Shown here one piece after another: positions 48,198 to 56,542 of a stretch of 64,000 nucleotides of DNA. The position numbers and the translations under genes were made by a program. The notes beneath the pieces are model-generated. The model worked only from the letters and a program-made list of their open reading frames with translations, searched no databases and was not told the DNA's origin. Position 1 is the first letter of the stretch, and each line of letters begins with the position of its first letter. The stretch is from Paracoccus sp. (in: a-proteobacteria) (GTDB taxonomy: Bacteria > Pseudomonadota > Alphaproteobacteria > Rhodobacterales > Rhodobacteraceae). Location of the stretch: positions 1-64,000 of the forward strand of contig NZ_JAUVVF010000006.1 in the NCBI RefSeq assembly GCF_030604785.1, written 5' to 3'.

Positions 48198-49001
48198 TCA
48201 GGCCTCCAGCCCCTCGGTCGAGGCGAAGAACATCGCCTGGCTGACGGCGGAACGCACCTGTTCCTCGCTGTAGGGCTTCGAGATCAGGAAGGCCGGCTCG
48301 GGACGTTCGCCGGTCAGCAGGCGCTCGGGGAAGGCGGTGATGAAGATCACCGGGATGTCGCCCATGTCGCGCAGCAATTCGTTCACCGCATCCACGCCGG
48401 ACGAGCCGTCGGCCAGCTGGATGTCGGCCAGGATCAGGTCGGGGCGATACTTGCCCGCCAATTCGATGGCCGCGGAATGGGTGCGGGCGACGCCCGTGAC
48501 CTCGTGGCCCATCGCCTGGACGATGCCCTTCAGGTCCATCGCGATGATCATCTCGTCCTCGATCACCATGACCTTGCCGCGGATCGCGCTGCCCATCTCG
48601 TTCAGGGCGATCTGGACCAGTTCTTCGGCCTCGGACGGTTCAATCTGCATCACGCGGGCGATCTGGTCAGGGCGCAGCTCCTCGATGGTGCGCAGCAGCA
48701 GCGCTTCGCGGGAATTGGGCGTCAGGCCGCGCAGGTGATCCTGGGCGCGGCGTTCGCGAGTCGACAGGTCGTGATCCTCGACCGGCTGGCCCGAACTTTG
48801 CCAGATCACGTGAAAGGTGCGGAACAGGCCGATACGGATATCCTCTTCCCCCTCGAGAACCGAGCGGTCGGTCAGGATCGCCTCCAGCGTGGCGGCCGCA
48901 TAATTGTCGCCAGCGGTTTGACTGCCGGTCAATGCGCGCGCATAGCGACGCAGAAAGGGCAGCTCGCGCCCGATGGATTGGGCCAGATCGGCAGCGGTCA
49001 T
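48198..49001 (-). CDS. phyR: General stress response regulator PhyR
   Basis: A 267-residue anti-anti-sigma regulator. The N-terminal part (about 1-135) is an EcfG-like sigma mimic (LAQSIGRELPFLRRYARALTG, LTPNSREALLLRTIEEL). The C-terminal receiver domain has VMVIEDEMIIAMDLK and phospho-acceptor D193 in LILADIQLAD, as in known PhyR (about 190). When phosphorylated it binds NepR and frees EcfG. The ATG at 48999-49001 has GAGGAC upstream. It is divergent from nepR-ecfG. Confidence 0.96.
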   Translation of the reverse strand: MTAADLAQSIGRELPFLRRYARALTGSQTAGDNYAAATLEAILTDRSVLEGEEDIRIGLFRTFHVIWQSSGQPVEDHDLSTRERRAQDHLRGLTPNSREALLLRTIEELRPDQIARVMQIEPSEAEELVQIALNEMGSAIRGKVMVIEDEMIIAMDLKGIVQAMGHEVTGVARTHSAAIELAGKYRPDLILADIQLADGSSGVDAVNELLRDMGDIPVIFITAFPERLLTGERPEPAFLISKPYSEEQVRSAVSQAMFFASTEGLEA

Positions 49002-49031
49002 GGAACAGTCCTCATATTTCGCAACTTGCAA

Positions 49032-49057
49032 GGAACTATTATCACGACCTATCGGTT
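49032..49057 (+). promoter_or_regulatory. EcfG-type promoter of nepR-ecfG
   Basis: GGAAC (49032-49036), a 16-base spacer and CGGTT (49053-49057) closely match the alphaproteobacterial EcfG consensus GGAAC-N16/17-CGTT. It lies 40 bases before the nepR start, so the sigma factor would drive its own operon. Confidence 0.75.
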
Positions 49058-49096
49058 GCATCACGTGCGCACAAGATTTTCAGGATCGACAACACG

Positions 49097-49243
49097 ATGC
49101 CAGCCAAACGCGACGACCGTCGGAGAGCAGCGGTGGAGAAGCAGATAGACGAAAACCTCAAGCGGGTCTACGAACAGGACGCCACGGACGAGATCCCCGA
49201 CCGCTTTCTGGAACTGCTCCAGAAGCTGAAGGAACAGAAATGA
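49097..49243 (+). CDS. nepR: Anti-sigma factor NepR
   Basis: A 48-residue protein that sequesters EcfG under non-stress conditions. The diagnostic core is IDENLKRVYEQDATDEIPDR followed by FLELLQKL, equivalent to the L-R-x-Y ... E-x-x-P-D-R-F-x-x-L-L pattern of NepR. It has an unusually short N-terminus and a weak ribosome site. The ATG is at 49097; readings further upstream run into the promoter region. It lies 37 bases before ecfG. Confidence 0.9.
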   Translation: MPAKRDDRRRAAVEKQIDENLKRVYEQDATDEIPDRFLELLQKLKEQK

Positions 49244-49280
49244 GATCCGGCGCCTTTGCGTCGCGTGACAAGGCCATCCG

Positions 49281-49847
49281 ATGAGCAACCCCCTTCAGGA
49301 CGATCCGCGCGAACAGCTGGTCTCTCATCTTCCGGCGTTGCGGGCCTTCGCGCTGTCGCTGACGCGCGAGGGTGCGTCTGCCGATGACCTGGTGCAGGAC
49401 ACGATCGTCAAGGCCTGGACCAACATGGACAAGTTCCAGACCGGCACCAACCTGCGCGCCTGGCTGTTCACGATCCTGCGCAACACCTTCTATTCGTCTC
49501 GCCGCAAGACCAAGCGCGAGGTCAGCGACTCGGACGGGCTGCACGCGTCGCGGCAGGCCACCAAGCCCGATCACGACGGTCGCCTTGCGATGAACGATTT
49601 CCGCGCGGCCTTCGCGCTTTTGCCGGATGAGCAGCGCGAGGCGCTGATCCTTGTCGGGGCCTCGGGTTTCTCCTACGAGGAAGCCGCCAGCATGACCGGC
49701 GTCGCCGTGGGCACGGTCAAGTCGCGCGCCAATCGGGGCCGCCGCAAGCTGGCCGAGCTGCTGCATCTGGCAGACGGAGAGGAAATGCAGATGACCGATC
49801 AGGCCACACTTGCCGTCATGGCACAGAACCACGCAGCGTCCCGCTAG
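49281..49847 (+). CDS. ecfG: ECF sigma factor of the EcfG (ECF15) group
   Basis: A 188-residue sigma factor of the general stress response. Region 2 reads LVSHLPALRAFALSLTREGASADDLVQDTIVKAW with LRAWLFTILRNTFYS; region 4 reads LPDEQREALILVGASGFSYEEAASMTGVAVGTVKSR. The location between nepR and a histidine kinase, opposite phyR, identifies it as EcfG. It is released when PhyR binds NepR. Confidence 0.95.
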   Translation: MSNPLQDDPREQLVSHLPALRAFALSLTREGASADDLVQDTIVKAWTNMDKFQTGTNLRAWLFTILRNTFYSSRRKTKREVSDSDGLHASRQATKPDHDGRLAMNDFRAAFALLPDEQREALILVGASGFSYEEAASMTGVAVGTVKSRANRGRRKLAELLHLADGEEMQMTDQATLAVMAQNHAASR

Positions 49848-49859
49848 AACGGCGGACGA

Positions 49860-51638
49860 ATGCGACGGATCGCGGAACGGCTGGACTTCACGCGGCGCCT
49901 TGGCTTTCGCCTGGGCGCCCTGTTGTCGATTGCGATCCTGCCCATCGGCCTGATCTCGCTGATCCAGAACCTGCACCTGTCGCGCGAGGCCGAACGCAGC
50001 GCCGAACTGGCGCTGCTAGGCCGCACGGCCTCGGCGGCGGCGGGGGAGCGGGCGCTTCTGCAAAGCGCCCTCGGCTCGGCCGAGGCCCTTGGGCCGGCGG
50101 TTCTGGAAACGATGGAGCAGCCGCAGCAATGCTCCGACCTGATGCGCAATTTCGTCCAGCGAAGCGCCACCTATCTTGCAGCCGCCTTCGTGCCGGTCGA
50201 CGGCGTGACAAGCTGCCTGTCGGGCGATGTCGAGCGGGTCGACGTGAATTCGGCCCTGCCCCCGGGGATGGAGCAGCCGATGACGCGGGTCTTCGCCGTC
50301 CGGAACGCGCCGATCAGCCAACAGGCGGCGGTCGTCGTCATGCAGCCGTTGTTCTCGGGGACGGATTTCCTGGGCTACACGGCCGTGTCGCTGAGCCAGG
50401 ATCTGCTGCGGTCGACCCATCTTCCCAATGCGGGAACCGAGGGCGCGCATATCATCAGCTTCAACAACCAGGGCGAATTGCTGACCGCCGACAGCGTTCT
50501 GGGCGCCAGGGCCGTGTCGCTTCTGCCGCGCGGGCTGGAACTGGCAACGCTGGCGCGGCAGGGGGAATCCTCGTTCCGGGCGCTGTCCGAGGGTGGCGAA
50601 CGGCGCGTCTTCACCGTCGTTCCGGTCGTTCCCGGCCTTGTCTATGCGCTTGGCAGCTGGACACCGCGCACGGCGGGCTTCGGCGTGTTCCAGCTGTCGC
50701 GCGTGGGGGCGGTCATCCTGCCCGTGGCGTTGTGGGCGGTGTCGCTCGCCGTGGCCTATCTGGCCGTGTTCCGGCTGGTCCTGCGTCATATCAGCGTGCT
50801 GCGCGGCCAGATGCGGCGTTTCGCCATCGGTGCCCGCGACACCGCGCCCCCGGTTCTGGAAGATGCGCCGACCGAGATCGCGGATGTCAGCCAGACCTTC
50901 CACAACATGGCGCGCATCCTGATCCGCGACGAAGAGGCGATGGAGAAGTCGGTCGCCGAAAAGACCGTCCTGCTGAAAGAGGTCCATCACCGGGTCAAGA
51001 ACAACCTGCAGCTGATCGCCTCGATCATCAACATGCAGAGCCGTCTTGTGGATGACCAGGACGCCAAGCGCGTGCTGCGTTCGGTCCAGGACCGTGTGGC
51101 GGCGCTGGCGACGATCTATCGCAACCTCTATCAGGCCGAACAGCTGGACGCGGTGCAGGCCGATGCGCTGCTGGGCGACATCATCGGCCAGATGGGCAAT
51201 GTCGCCGCCGCCAGCGGGCGCGATCTGGACATCCGCACCCGGATCGACCCGCTGCGGATGGTGCCCGATCAGGCCGTGCCGCTGACCCTGCTGGCGACCG
51301 AGGCCTTCACCAACGCGCTGAAATATGCACGGCCCGGCCCGCACGAGGAACGCGCCCTCGTCACCGTGACCCTGACCGAACCGAAACCCGGCATCGGCCA
51401 TCTGGAAGTGACGAATTCGGTCAGCGATATGCCGGTGGCCAGCGCGGGAACCGGTCTTGGATCGCAGCTGATCGAGGCTTTCGCCATGCAGCTTGAAGCG
51501 CAGGTCGAACATGACGCGACGCAGGGCCAGCACCGCGTGGCGGTCAGCTTCGATCTGGCGCGGGGCGGCCAGCCGGCGGGTCAGGACCCGCGCAAGGTGG
51601 TGCTGACATCGGCCGCGCGGGCGGGCTCGCGCCACTAG
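49860..51638 (+). CDS. HisKA_2/HWE-type sensor histidine kinase (PhyK-like)
   Basis: A 592-residue membrane kinase. Helix one is near residues 18-38, followed by a periplasmic sensor domain of about 240 residues, a second helix region (about 275-305), a HAMP-like linker and the kinase core. The phospho-acceptor is in EVHHRVKNNLQLIAS (H376/H377), the HRxxN form; ATP-binding elements are ATEAFTNALKYA and GTGLGSQLIEAFA. It starts 12 bases after ecfG and most likely phosphorylates PhyR. The stimulus is unknown. Confidence 0.92.
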   Translation: MRRIAERLDFTRRLGFRLGALLSIAILPIGLISLIQNLHLSREAERSAELALLGRTASAAAGERALLQSALGSAEALGPAVLETMEQPQQCSDLMRNFVQRSATYLAAAFVPVDGVTSCLSGDVERVDVNSALPPGMEQPMTRVFAVRNAPISQQAAVVVMQPLFSGTDFLGYTAVSLSQDLLRSTHLPNAGTEGAHIISFNNQGELLTADSVLGARAVSLLPRGLELATLARQGESSFRALSEGGERRVFTVVPVVPGLVYALGSWTPRTAGFGVFQLSRVGAVILPVALWAVSLAVAYLAVFRLVLRHISVLRGQMRRFAIGARDTAPPVLEDAPTEIADVSQTFHNMARILIRDEEAMEKSVAEKTVLLKEVHHRVKNNLQLIASIINMQSRLVDDQDAKRVLRSVQDRVAALATIYRNLYQAEQLDAVQADALLGDIIGQMGNVAAASGRDLDIRTRIDPLRMVPDQAVPLTLLATEAFTNALKYARPGPHEERALVTVTLTEPKPGIGHLEVTNSVSDMPVASAGTGLGSQLIEAFAMQLEAQVEHDATQGQHRVAVSFDLARGGQPAGQDPRKVVLTSAARAGSRH

Positions 51639-51676
51639 CCGCTTGCGCCTTGCGGGACCAGGCCTATCTTTCAGCA

Positions 51677-52399
51677 ATGAGCGCCGAACCCTCATACGAT
51701 CTTGCGACCGGCCGCGGCCTGATCGCCTGTCCCAGCTGCGATGCGCTGCATCTGCGCGAAGACATGGCCCCGGGCGAGACCGCGCGCTGCATCCGCTGCG
51801 GCCATGTGCTGGCCAAGCCGCGCGAGGGCGCGTTCGGCCAGCTGATCGCGCTGGCCTTCACCTCGATGGTGCTGCTGATCGGAGCGGTGTTCTTTCCCTT
51901 CCTCGAGGTCTCGACCTTCGGCTTCGGCAATGCCAGCTCGCTCTTTGACGTGGCGCTGGCCTTTGCGGACGGGGTGCTGCTGCCGCTCGTCGTCGCGGTG
52001 CTGGCGATGATCATCGGACTGCCGATCGCGCGGTCATTCCTGCTGGTCTACACTCTGGTCCCCTTGGCGCAGGGCCGCCCGCCCCACCGCCACGCCGCCA
52101 CGGCGTTCCGCTGGTCGGAAACGCTGCGCCCCTGGTCCATGGCCGAGATCTTCGTGATCGGCACCGCCGTCGCGCTGGTCAAGGTGGCGGGCCTGGCCTC
52201 GGTGCATCTGGGGCCGGCCTTCTGGGCCTTCTGCGCGCTGATCTTCGTCAACCTCGCCAGCCGGTCCTTCATGTGCCGCACCTCGATCTGGGACGCGATC
52301 GAGCAATCGGGCCAGTCCGTCGATGACCGCGACCCTGCCGGCCCCCCTGCCGAGGCGCAGCGCCCCGCCAACCTTGCCGATCCGCAGGCCGGTGCATGA
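51677..52399 (+). CDS. PqiA-like membrane protein, first unit
   Basis: A 240-residue protein with an N-terminal zinc-ribbon (CPSC ... CIRCGHVL) and four predicted helices, corresponding to the first half of E. coli PqiA. It is the membrane component of an MCE-type lipid transport system linked to envelope stress. The ATG at 51677 is chosen over an upstream TTG; the ribosome site is weak. It overlaps the second PqiA unit (ATGA). Confidence 0.88.
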   Translation: MSAEPSYDLATGRGLIACPSCDALHLREDMAPGETARCIRCGHVLAKPREGAFGQLIALAFTSMVLLIGAVFFPFLEVSTFGFGNASSLFDVALAFADGVLLPLVVAVLAMIIGLPIARSFLLVYTLVPLAQGRPPHRHAATAFRWSETLRPWSMAEIFVIGTAVALVKVAGLASVHLGPAFWAFCALIFVNLASRSFMCRTSIWDAIEQSGQSVDDRDPAGPPAEAQRPANLADPQAGA

Positions 52400-53085
52400 G
52401 CGCCCAGACCGAGCCGCAATCGCCGGTCCTGACCGCCCATCGCGCGGGCCTGATCGGCTGCCGGTCCTGCGGCCGCGTCTGGCCGCAAGATGAAGCCCAT
52501 TGCCACCGCTGCGGGGCCGAACTGGTGCCACCCGACCGGCGCGGGCTGCAGGCCGTCTGGGCTTGGCTGATCGCGGGGCTGATCGCCTACATCCCCGCCA
52601 ATGTCTTTCCGATGATGAGCACCCAGACCTTTGCCGGGCTGGCGGGCAATTCCGAAGCCACGATCCTCGGCGGCGTGATCGAGCTGATCCATTACGGCAG
52701 CTGGGACATTGCGGTCATCGTCTTCGTCGCCTCGATCGTCGTGCCGGTGGGCAAGTTCATCGCCATCGCCTGGCTGGCCGTGGTGGCCGGACGCCCGGCC
52801 AATGTCGATCAGGCGCATACGCGGCTGAAGGTCTACGAGGTGGTCGAATTCATCGGCCGTTGGTCGATGATCGACGTCTTCGTCGTCGCGATCCTGTCGG
52901 CGCTGGTGCAGCTTGGTTTCGTCGCCTCGATCAAGCCGGGCCCGGCTGCGGTCTCGTTCGCGCTGTCGGTTGCCTTCACGATGCTTTCCGCGCAAAGCTT
53001 TGACGCAAGGCTGATCTGGCGCGGCTTGCCGCTGCGAAGCCGAAGCAGTGCAGGCAGCGCCACGACAGGACCGAACGATGAGTGA
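52396..53085 (+). CDS. PqiA-like membrane protein, second unit
   Basis: A 229-residue protein with a zinc-ribbon (CRSCGRVW ... CHRCGAEL) and four helices, matching the second half of PqiA; NVFPMMSTQTF and KVYEVVEFIGRWSMIDVFVV are the conserved segments. In E. coli these two halves are one protein; here they are separate overlapping genes. It overlaps the MCE gene by eight bases. Confidence 0.9.
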   Translation: MSAQTEPQSPVLTAHRAGLIGCRSCGRVWPQDEAHCHRCGAELVPPDRRGLQAVWAWLIAGLIAYIPANVFPMMSTQTFAGLAGNSEATILGGVIELIHYGSWDIAVIVFVASIVVPVGKFIAIAWLAVVAGRPANVDQAHTRLKVYEVVEFIGRWSMIDVFVVAILSALVQLGFVASIKPGPAAVSFALSVAFTMLSAQSFDARLIWRGLPLRSRSSAGSATTGPNDE

Positions 53086-55132
53086 CACCCCCCCGCCCCT
53101 GAAACCGGCCAGCCCGGTCCGCAAGACTGCCGCCCGCGCGGCACAGGCCGGGGTCAACGTCATCTGGCTGGTTCCGATCATCGCGCTGGTGGTCACGCTG
53201 GGGATCGCCTGGAACGCCTTTCGCGACCGGGGCAGCCTGATCCAGATCGAATTCGCGGATGCCACCGGCATCACCGCCGGCGAGACGACCCTGCGCTTTC
53301 GCGAGATCATCGTGGGCCGGGTCGAGGCGGTGCAATTCACCCCCGATCTCGGCCGGGTGGTGGTCGATGTCCGCATCAACCGCGATATCGCGCAATATAT
53401 CGACGACGAGGCCAGCTTCTGGATCGTGCGCCCGCAGGTCACCGCGCAGGGGGTGACGAGGCTGGACACTGTGCTGACCGGCGCCTTCATCGAAGGGTAT
53501 TGGGACGCCGATGTCAGCGAGCCCGCGACCCGCTTCGTCGGGCTGGAACGTCCGCCCCTGATCCGCAACGACCAGCCCGGCACCTGGGTCACGCTGGCCA
53601 TGGACGAGGCCGACGGTCTGAACGAGGGCGCGCCGGTCCTGTTCCGCGGCGTGGCGGTGGGCCGGATCGAGAATATCCGCCTGGATCCCGGCTCGGACCG
53701 CGTGCTGGCCGATGCCTTCGTCGAGGCGCCCCATGATGGCCGCCTGACCAGCGCGACGGTCTTCTGGGACACGTCGGGCTTTTCGCTGTCGCTTGGCGCG
53801 CAGGGCCTGTCCTTCAACGTGAATTCGCTGGCCTCGATCCTTCAAGGCGGCGTGGCCTTCGACACGCTGGCCAGCGGCGGCCGCCCGGTCGAGCCGCAGC
53901 AGGTCTTCAACGTGCAGCCCGACGAAGGCACGGCCCGCAACCTGCTGTTCAGCGGCGAGGATGACAGCCAGCCGCTGATGCTGGGCATGATCATCGACGA
54001 TTCCCTGCGCGGCCTGACCCGCGGCGCCGATGTCCAGTTCCAGGGCCTGCGCGTGGGGCAGGTGAACGATCTGGCCGTCATCACCACCGAAGGGCCGGGC
54101 GGGCGGCCGGAACTGCGTCAGCTTGTGACGTTGGCGATCCGCCCCGGCCGCCTGGGTCTGGCCGACGATGCCGACCCGGCCGATGCGCTGGCCTTCCTGA
54201 CCTCGGCGGTCGAGGACGGGCTGCGCGCCCGCGTCGCCAGCGCCGGCTTCCTCGGGACCTCGCTGATCGTCGAACTGGCCGAGATCCCCGACGCGCCCCC
54301 CGCCGCCATGGATCTGGAGGCCGAGCCGAACCCGCTGATCCCCTCGGTCGAGGGCGATCTCGAGGATTTCTCGGCCAGCGCGCAGGGCTTCATCGAACGC
54401 ATCGGCCGCCTGCCGATCGAGGAATTGATGAACTCGGCCCGCGACATGCTGGACAGCATTACCGCGATCGCCAGCGATCAGGACACCCGCGCCATCCCCA
54501 CCGCCTTGCGCGAAGCCATCGAGGATGGCCGTCTGGCCCTGTCCGACCTGTCGGCCATCACCGCGCAGCTGCGCGAGAACAACAGCGGCGAGACGCTGGC
54601 CCAGGCGCTGGAAGATGCCTCGGCCGCGTTTCAGGCGGTGTCCGAAGCCGCCGCCGATGTCCCCGAGATGGTCGAGCGGATCGATGCCGCCGCCTCTGCG
54701 GTCGAGGAATTCGGCTTTGCCGAGGTCAGCGCCCAAGTCGAGGGGATCCTGGCCGATCTGCGTGCCATGCTGGGCAGCGAGGATGCCGAACAGCTGCCGC
54801 GCAACCTGTCGAACACGCTGGAAGCCGCGACCGGCCTTCTGAACGACCTGCGCGACGGCAATGCGGCGGGCAACCTGAACAACGCGCTGCAATCGGCCAG
54901 CAATGCGGCGGACGAGATCGCCGCCTCGGTCCAGCAGCTTCCGCAGCTGATCCAGCGCCTTCAGGTCGCCGCCGCGCGCGCCGACGGGGTGCTGTCCAGC
55001 TATGGCGACCGGTCGGCCTTCAACAACGAGGTCATCGGCACCCTGCGCGAATTGCGCCGCGCGACCGAGGCTTTCGGCTCTCTGGCACGCATGATCGAAC
55101 GTAACCCCCGCGCCTTCATTCTGGGACGCTGA
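53078..55132 (+). CDS. pqiB: MCE-domain protein PqiB
   Basis: A 684-residue protein anchored by one N-terminal helix (NVIWLVPIIALVVTLGIAW). Three MCE domains are visible, with starts at IQIEFADATGITAGETTLRFR, VTLAMDEADGLNEGAPVLFRG and LGMIIDDSLRGLTRGADVQFQG. Beyond about residue 420 there is a long alanine/glutamate-rich helical part that would form a periplasmic tube. It is longer than E. coli PqiB (546). It bridges the envelope to move lipids, with PqiA and PqiC. AGGA precedes the ATG. Confidence 0.93.
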   Translation: MSDTPPPLKPASPVRKTAARAAQAGVNVIWLVPIIALVVTLGIAWNAFRDRGSLIQIEFADATGITAGETTLRFREIIVGRVEAVQFTPDLGRVVVDVRINRDIAQYIDDEASFWIVRPQVTAQGVTRLDTVLTGAFIEGYWDADVSEPATRFVGLERPPLIRNDQPGTWVTLAMDEADGLNEGAPVLFRGVAVGRIENIRLDPGSDRVLADAFVEAPHDGRLTSATVFWDTSGFSLSLGAQGLSFNVNSLASILQGGVAFDTLASGGRPVEPQQVFNVQPDEGTARNLLFSGEDDSQPLMLGMIIDDSLRGLTRGADVQFQGLRVGQVNDLAVITTEGPGGRPELRQLVTLAIRPGRLGLADDADPADALAFLTSAVEDGLRARVASAGFLGTSLIVELAEIPDAPPAAMDLEAEPNPLIPSVEGDLEDFSASAQGFIERIGRLPIEELMNSARDMLDSITAIASDQDTRAIPTALREAIEDGRLALSDLSAITAQLRENNSGETLAQALEDASAAFQAVSEAAADVPEMVERIDAAASAVEEFGFAEVSAQVEGILADLRAMLGSEDAEQLPRNLSNTLEAATGLLNDLRDGNAAGNLNNALQSASNAADEIAASVQQLPQLIQRLQVAAARADGVLSSYGDRSAFNNEVIGTLRELRRATEAFGSLARMIERNPRAFILGR

Positions 55133-55133
55133 C

Positions 55134-55766
55134 ATGACCAAAGCCCTTGCCCTGTTCCCTGCCGCGCTTCTGGCGCTTGGCGCCTGTTCCAACCCGGAAA
55201 AGACCGCGCGCCATCTGATCGACCCGCCCACTGCGGGGATTCAGGTGCCCAACCGGCTGGGTTCGGCGGTGCTGAAGGACGTGGCGCTGCCGCAATACGC
55301 GTCGGATCAAGAGGTCGCGTTCCAGACCGCCGATGGCGCCGTGCGGTCGAACCCGGACAATGTCTGGGCCGACAGCCCCAGCCGGGCCTTCACCACGGTG
55401 CTTGCCCGCGCCATCACCGACGTGTCTGGCGCGACCGTGATCGGCGAGCCCTGGCCGCTGGCTGAACCCCCGCGCCGCGAGGTCGAGGTGCGCGTCGAAC
55501 GCGCGCTGGCGCAGGCCAACGGCATCTATCGTCTGAGCGGTCGCTATTTCGTGGCCGACGGGGCGGGCGGTGGCGCGAACCACGCGCGCAGCTTTGACAT
55601 CAGCGTGCCGATGGCGGCGCAGTCGCCCGCCGCTACGGCTGCCGCGCAAAGTCAGGCCATCGCGATCCTTGCCCAGCAGATCGCCACCCTGTCCGGGCCG
55701 GGCAGCACCATCGCGACCAGCGCGCCTTCGGCCAGTGACCCGTTCGCGCTGCCGCCGCTTTTCTAG
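55134..55766 (+). CDS. pqiC: PqiC-like outer-membrane lipoprotein
   Basis: A 210-residue lipoprotein of the ABC-transport auxiliary (DUF330) type. The lipobox is LALGAC with cysteine near residue 18. RYASDQEVAFQ-like QYASDQEVAFQTADG and SRAFTTVLARAITDVSG are the family segments. It begins one base after pqiB and completes the operon. Its stop overlaps the convergent phosphatase gene by four bases. Confidence 0.88.
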   Translation: MTKALALFPAALLALGACSNPEKTARHLIDPPTAGIQVPNRLGSAVLKDVALPQYASDQEVAFQTADGAVRSNPDNVWADSPSRAFTTVLARAITDVSGATVIGEPWPLAEPPRREVEVRVERALAQANGIYRLSGRYFVADGAGGGANHARSFDISVPMAAQSPAATAAAQSQAIAILAQQIATLSGPGSTIATSAPSASDPFALPPLF

Positions 55767-56542
55767 GCTAGCGCCTCCAGCAAGGCGCCATGCAGGCGGG
55801 GGCCTGCGACGATCAGCCCGTCCACCATCGCGCGCGGGCTGTTGAAGCGCATGACCCCCCCGCGCCGGTCGCTGACGCGCGCGCCTGCGCGTTCCGCGAT
55901 CAGCGCGCCTGCGGCAATGTCCCATTCCCAAGCCGCCCGCAGCGACAGGGCCGCGTCGAAGCGCCCCTCGGCCGCAAGGCACAGCCGCCATGCCAGCGAG
56001 GACCGGAATTCGCGCCGGAAGGGCGGCACGATGCCGCCGCGCCAGTTTTCGGCTTCGGTCACGGCGCGATAGGTCAGCACCCGCGCGCCGTCTATCCCGG
56101 CATCCGAAGGCTTCAGCGGCTGGCCGTTCAGCAGTGCGGGACCGTCCTCGCGCGCGGTGTAGGTCAGGCCCTGCGCGGGCAGATGGACCACCGCCGCGAC
56201 GATCCGTTCGCCGCGCGCCACGGCCAGCGAATGGGCGAAACTGTCCTGCCCGTCGATGAAGGCGCGGGTGCCGTCGATCGGGTCGATGATGAAGCAATGC
56301 TCGGCATCCAGCCGCGCCGGGTCGGCCTCGGATTCCTCGGAAAGCCAGCCATAGCCGGGCCGCGCGCCCATCAGTCGCGCGGCCAGCGCGTCATTCACGG
56401 CCAGATCCGCCTCGGTCACGGGACCCGCATCGCCGCCCTTGTCCCACGCCTTGGGATCGCGTCGCCAATAGCCAAGCGCGATCCGGCCCGCCTGTTCGGC
56501 GGCTTCGGCCAACAGGGCCAGATCGGCCTCAGGCGCCGGCAA
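55763..56542 (-). CDS. 3'(2'),5'-bisphosphate nucleotidase / inositol monophosphatase family
   Basis: A 259-residue Mg-dependent phosphatase. WLSEESEAD and DPIDGTRAFIDG are the metal-binding motifs and WEWDIAAGALIAERAG is the second family signature. CysQ-type hydrolysis of phosphoadenosine phosphate is the best guess; if so it would recycle the product of sulfotransferases. The start is a TTG at 56540-56542 with GAGGG 8 bases before it, overlapping the pmbA stop by 14 bases. No ATG fits the N-terminus. Confidence 0.87.
   Translation of the reverse strand: MPAPEADLALLAEAAEQAGRIALGYWRRDPKAWDKGGDAGPVTEADLAVNDALAARLMGARPGYGWLSEESEADPARLDAEHCFIIDPIDGTRAFIDGQDSFAHSLAVARGERIVAAVVHLPAQGLTYTAREDGPALLNGQPLKPSDAGIDGARVLTYRAVTEAENWRGGIVPPFRREFRSSLAWRLCLAAEGRFDAALSLRAAWEWDIAAGALIAERAGARVSDRRGGVMRFNSPRAMVDGLIVAGPRLHGALLEALA

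Noticed and set aside
48804..48815. TCACGTGAAAG in phyR as parS
   Set aside because: Half-site only, with no TGTT on the other side.
49002..49024. Second GGAAC at the phyR start as an EcfG promoter
   Set aside because: No CGTT-like -10 element 16-17 bases downstream.
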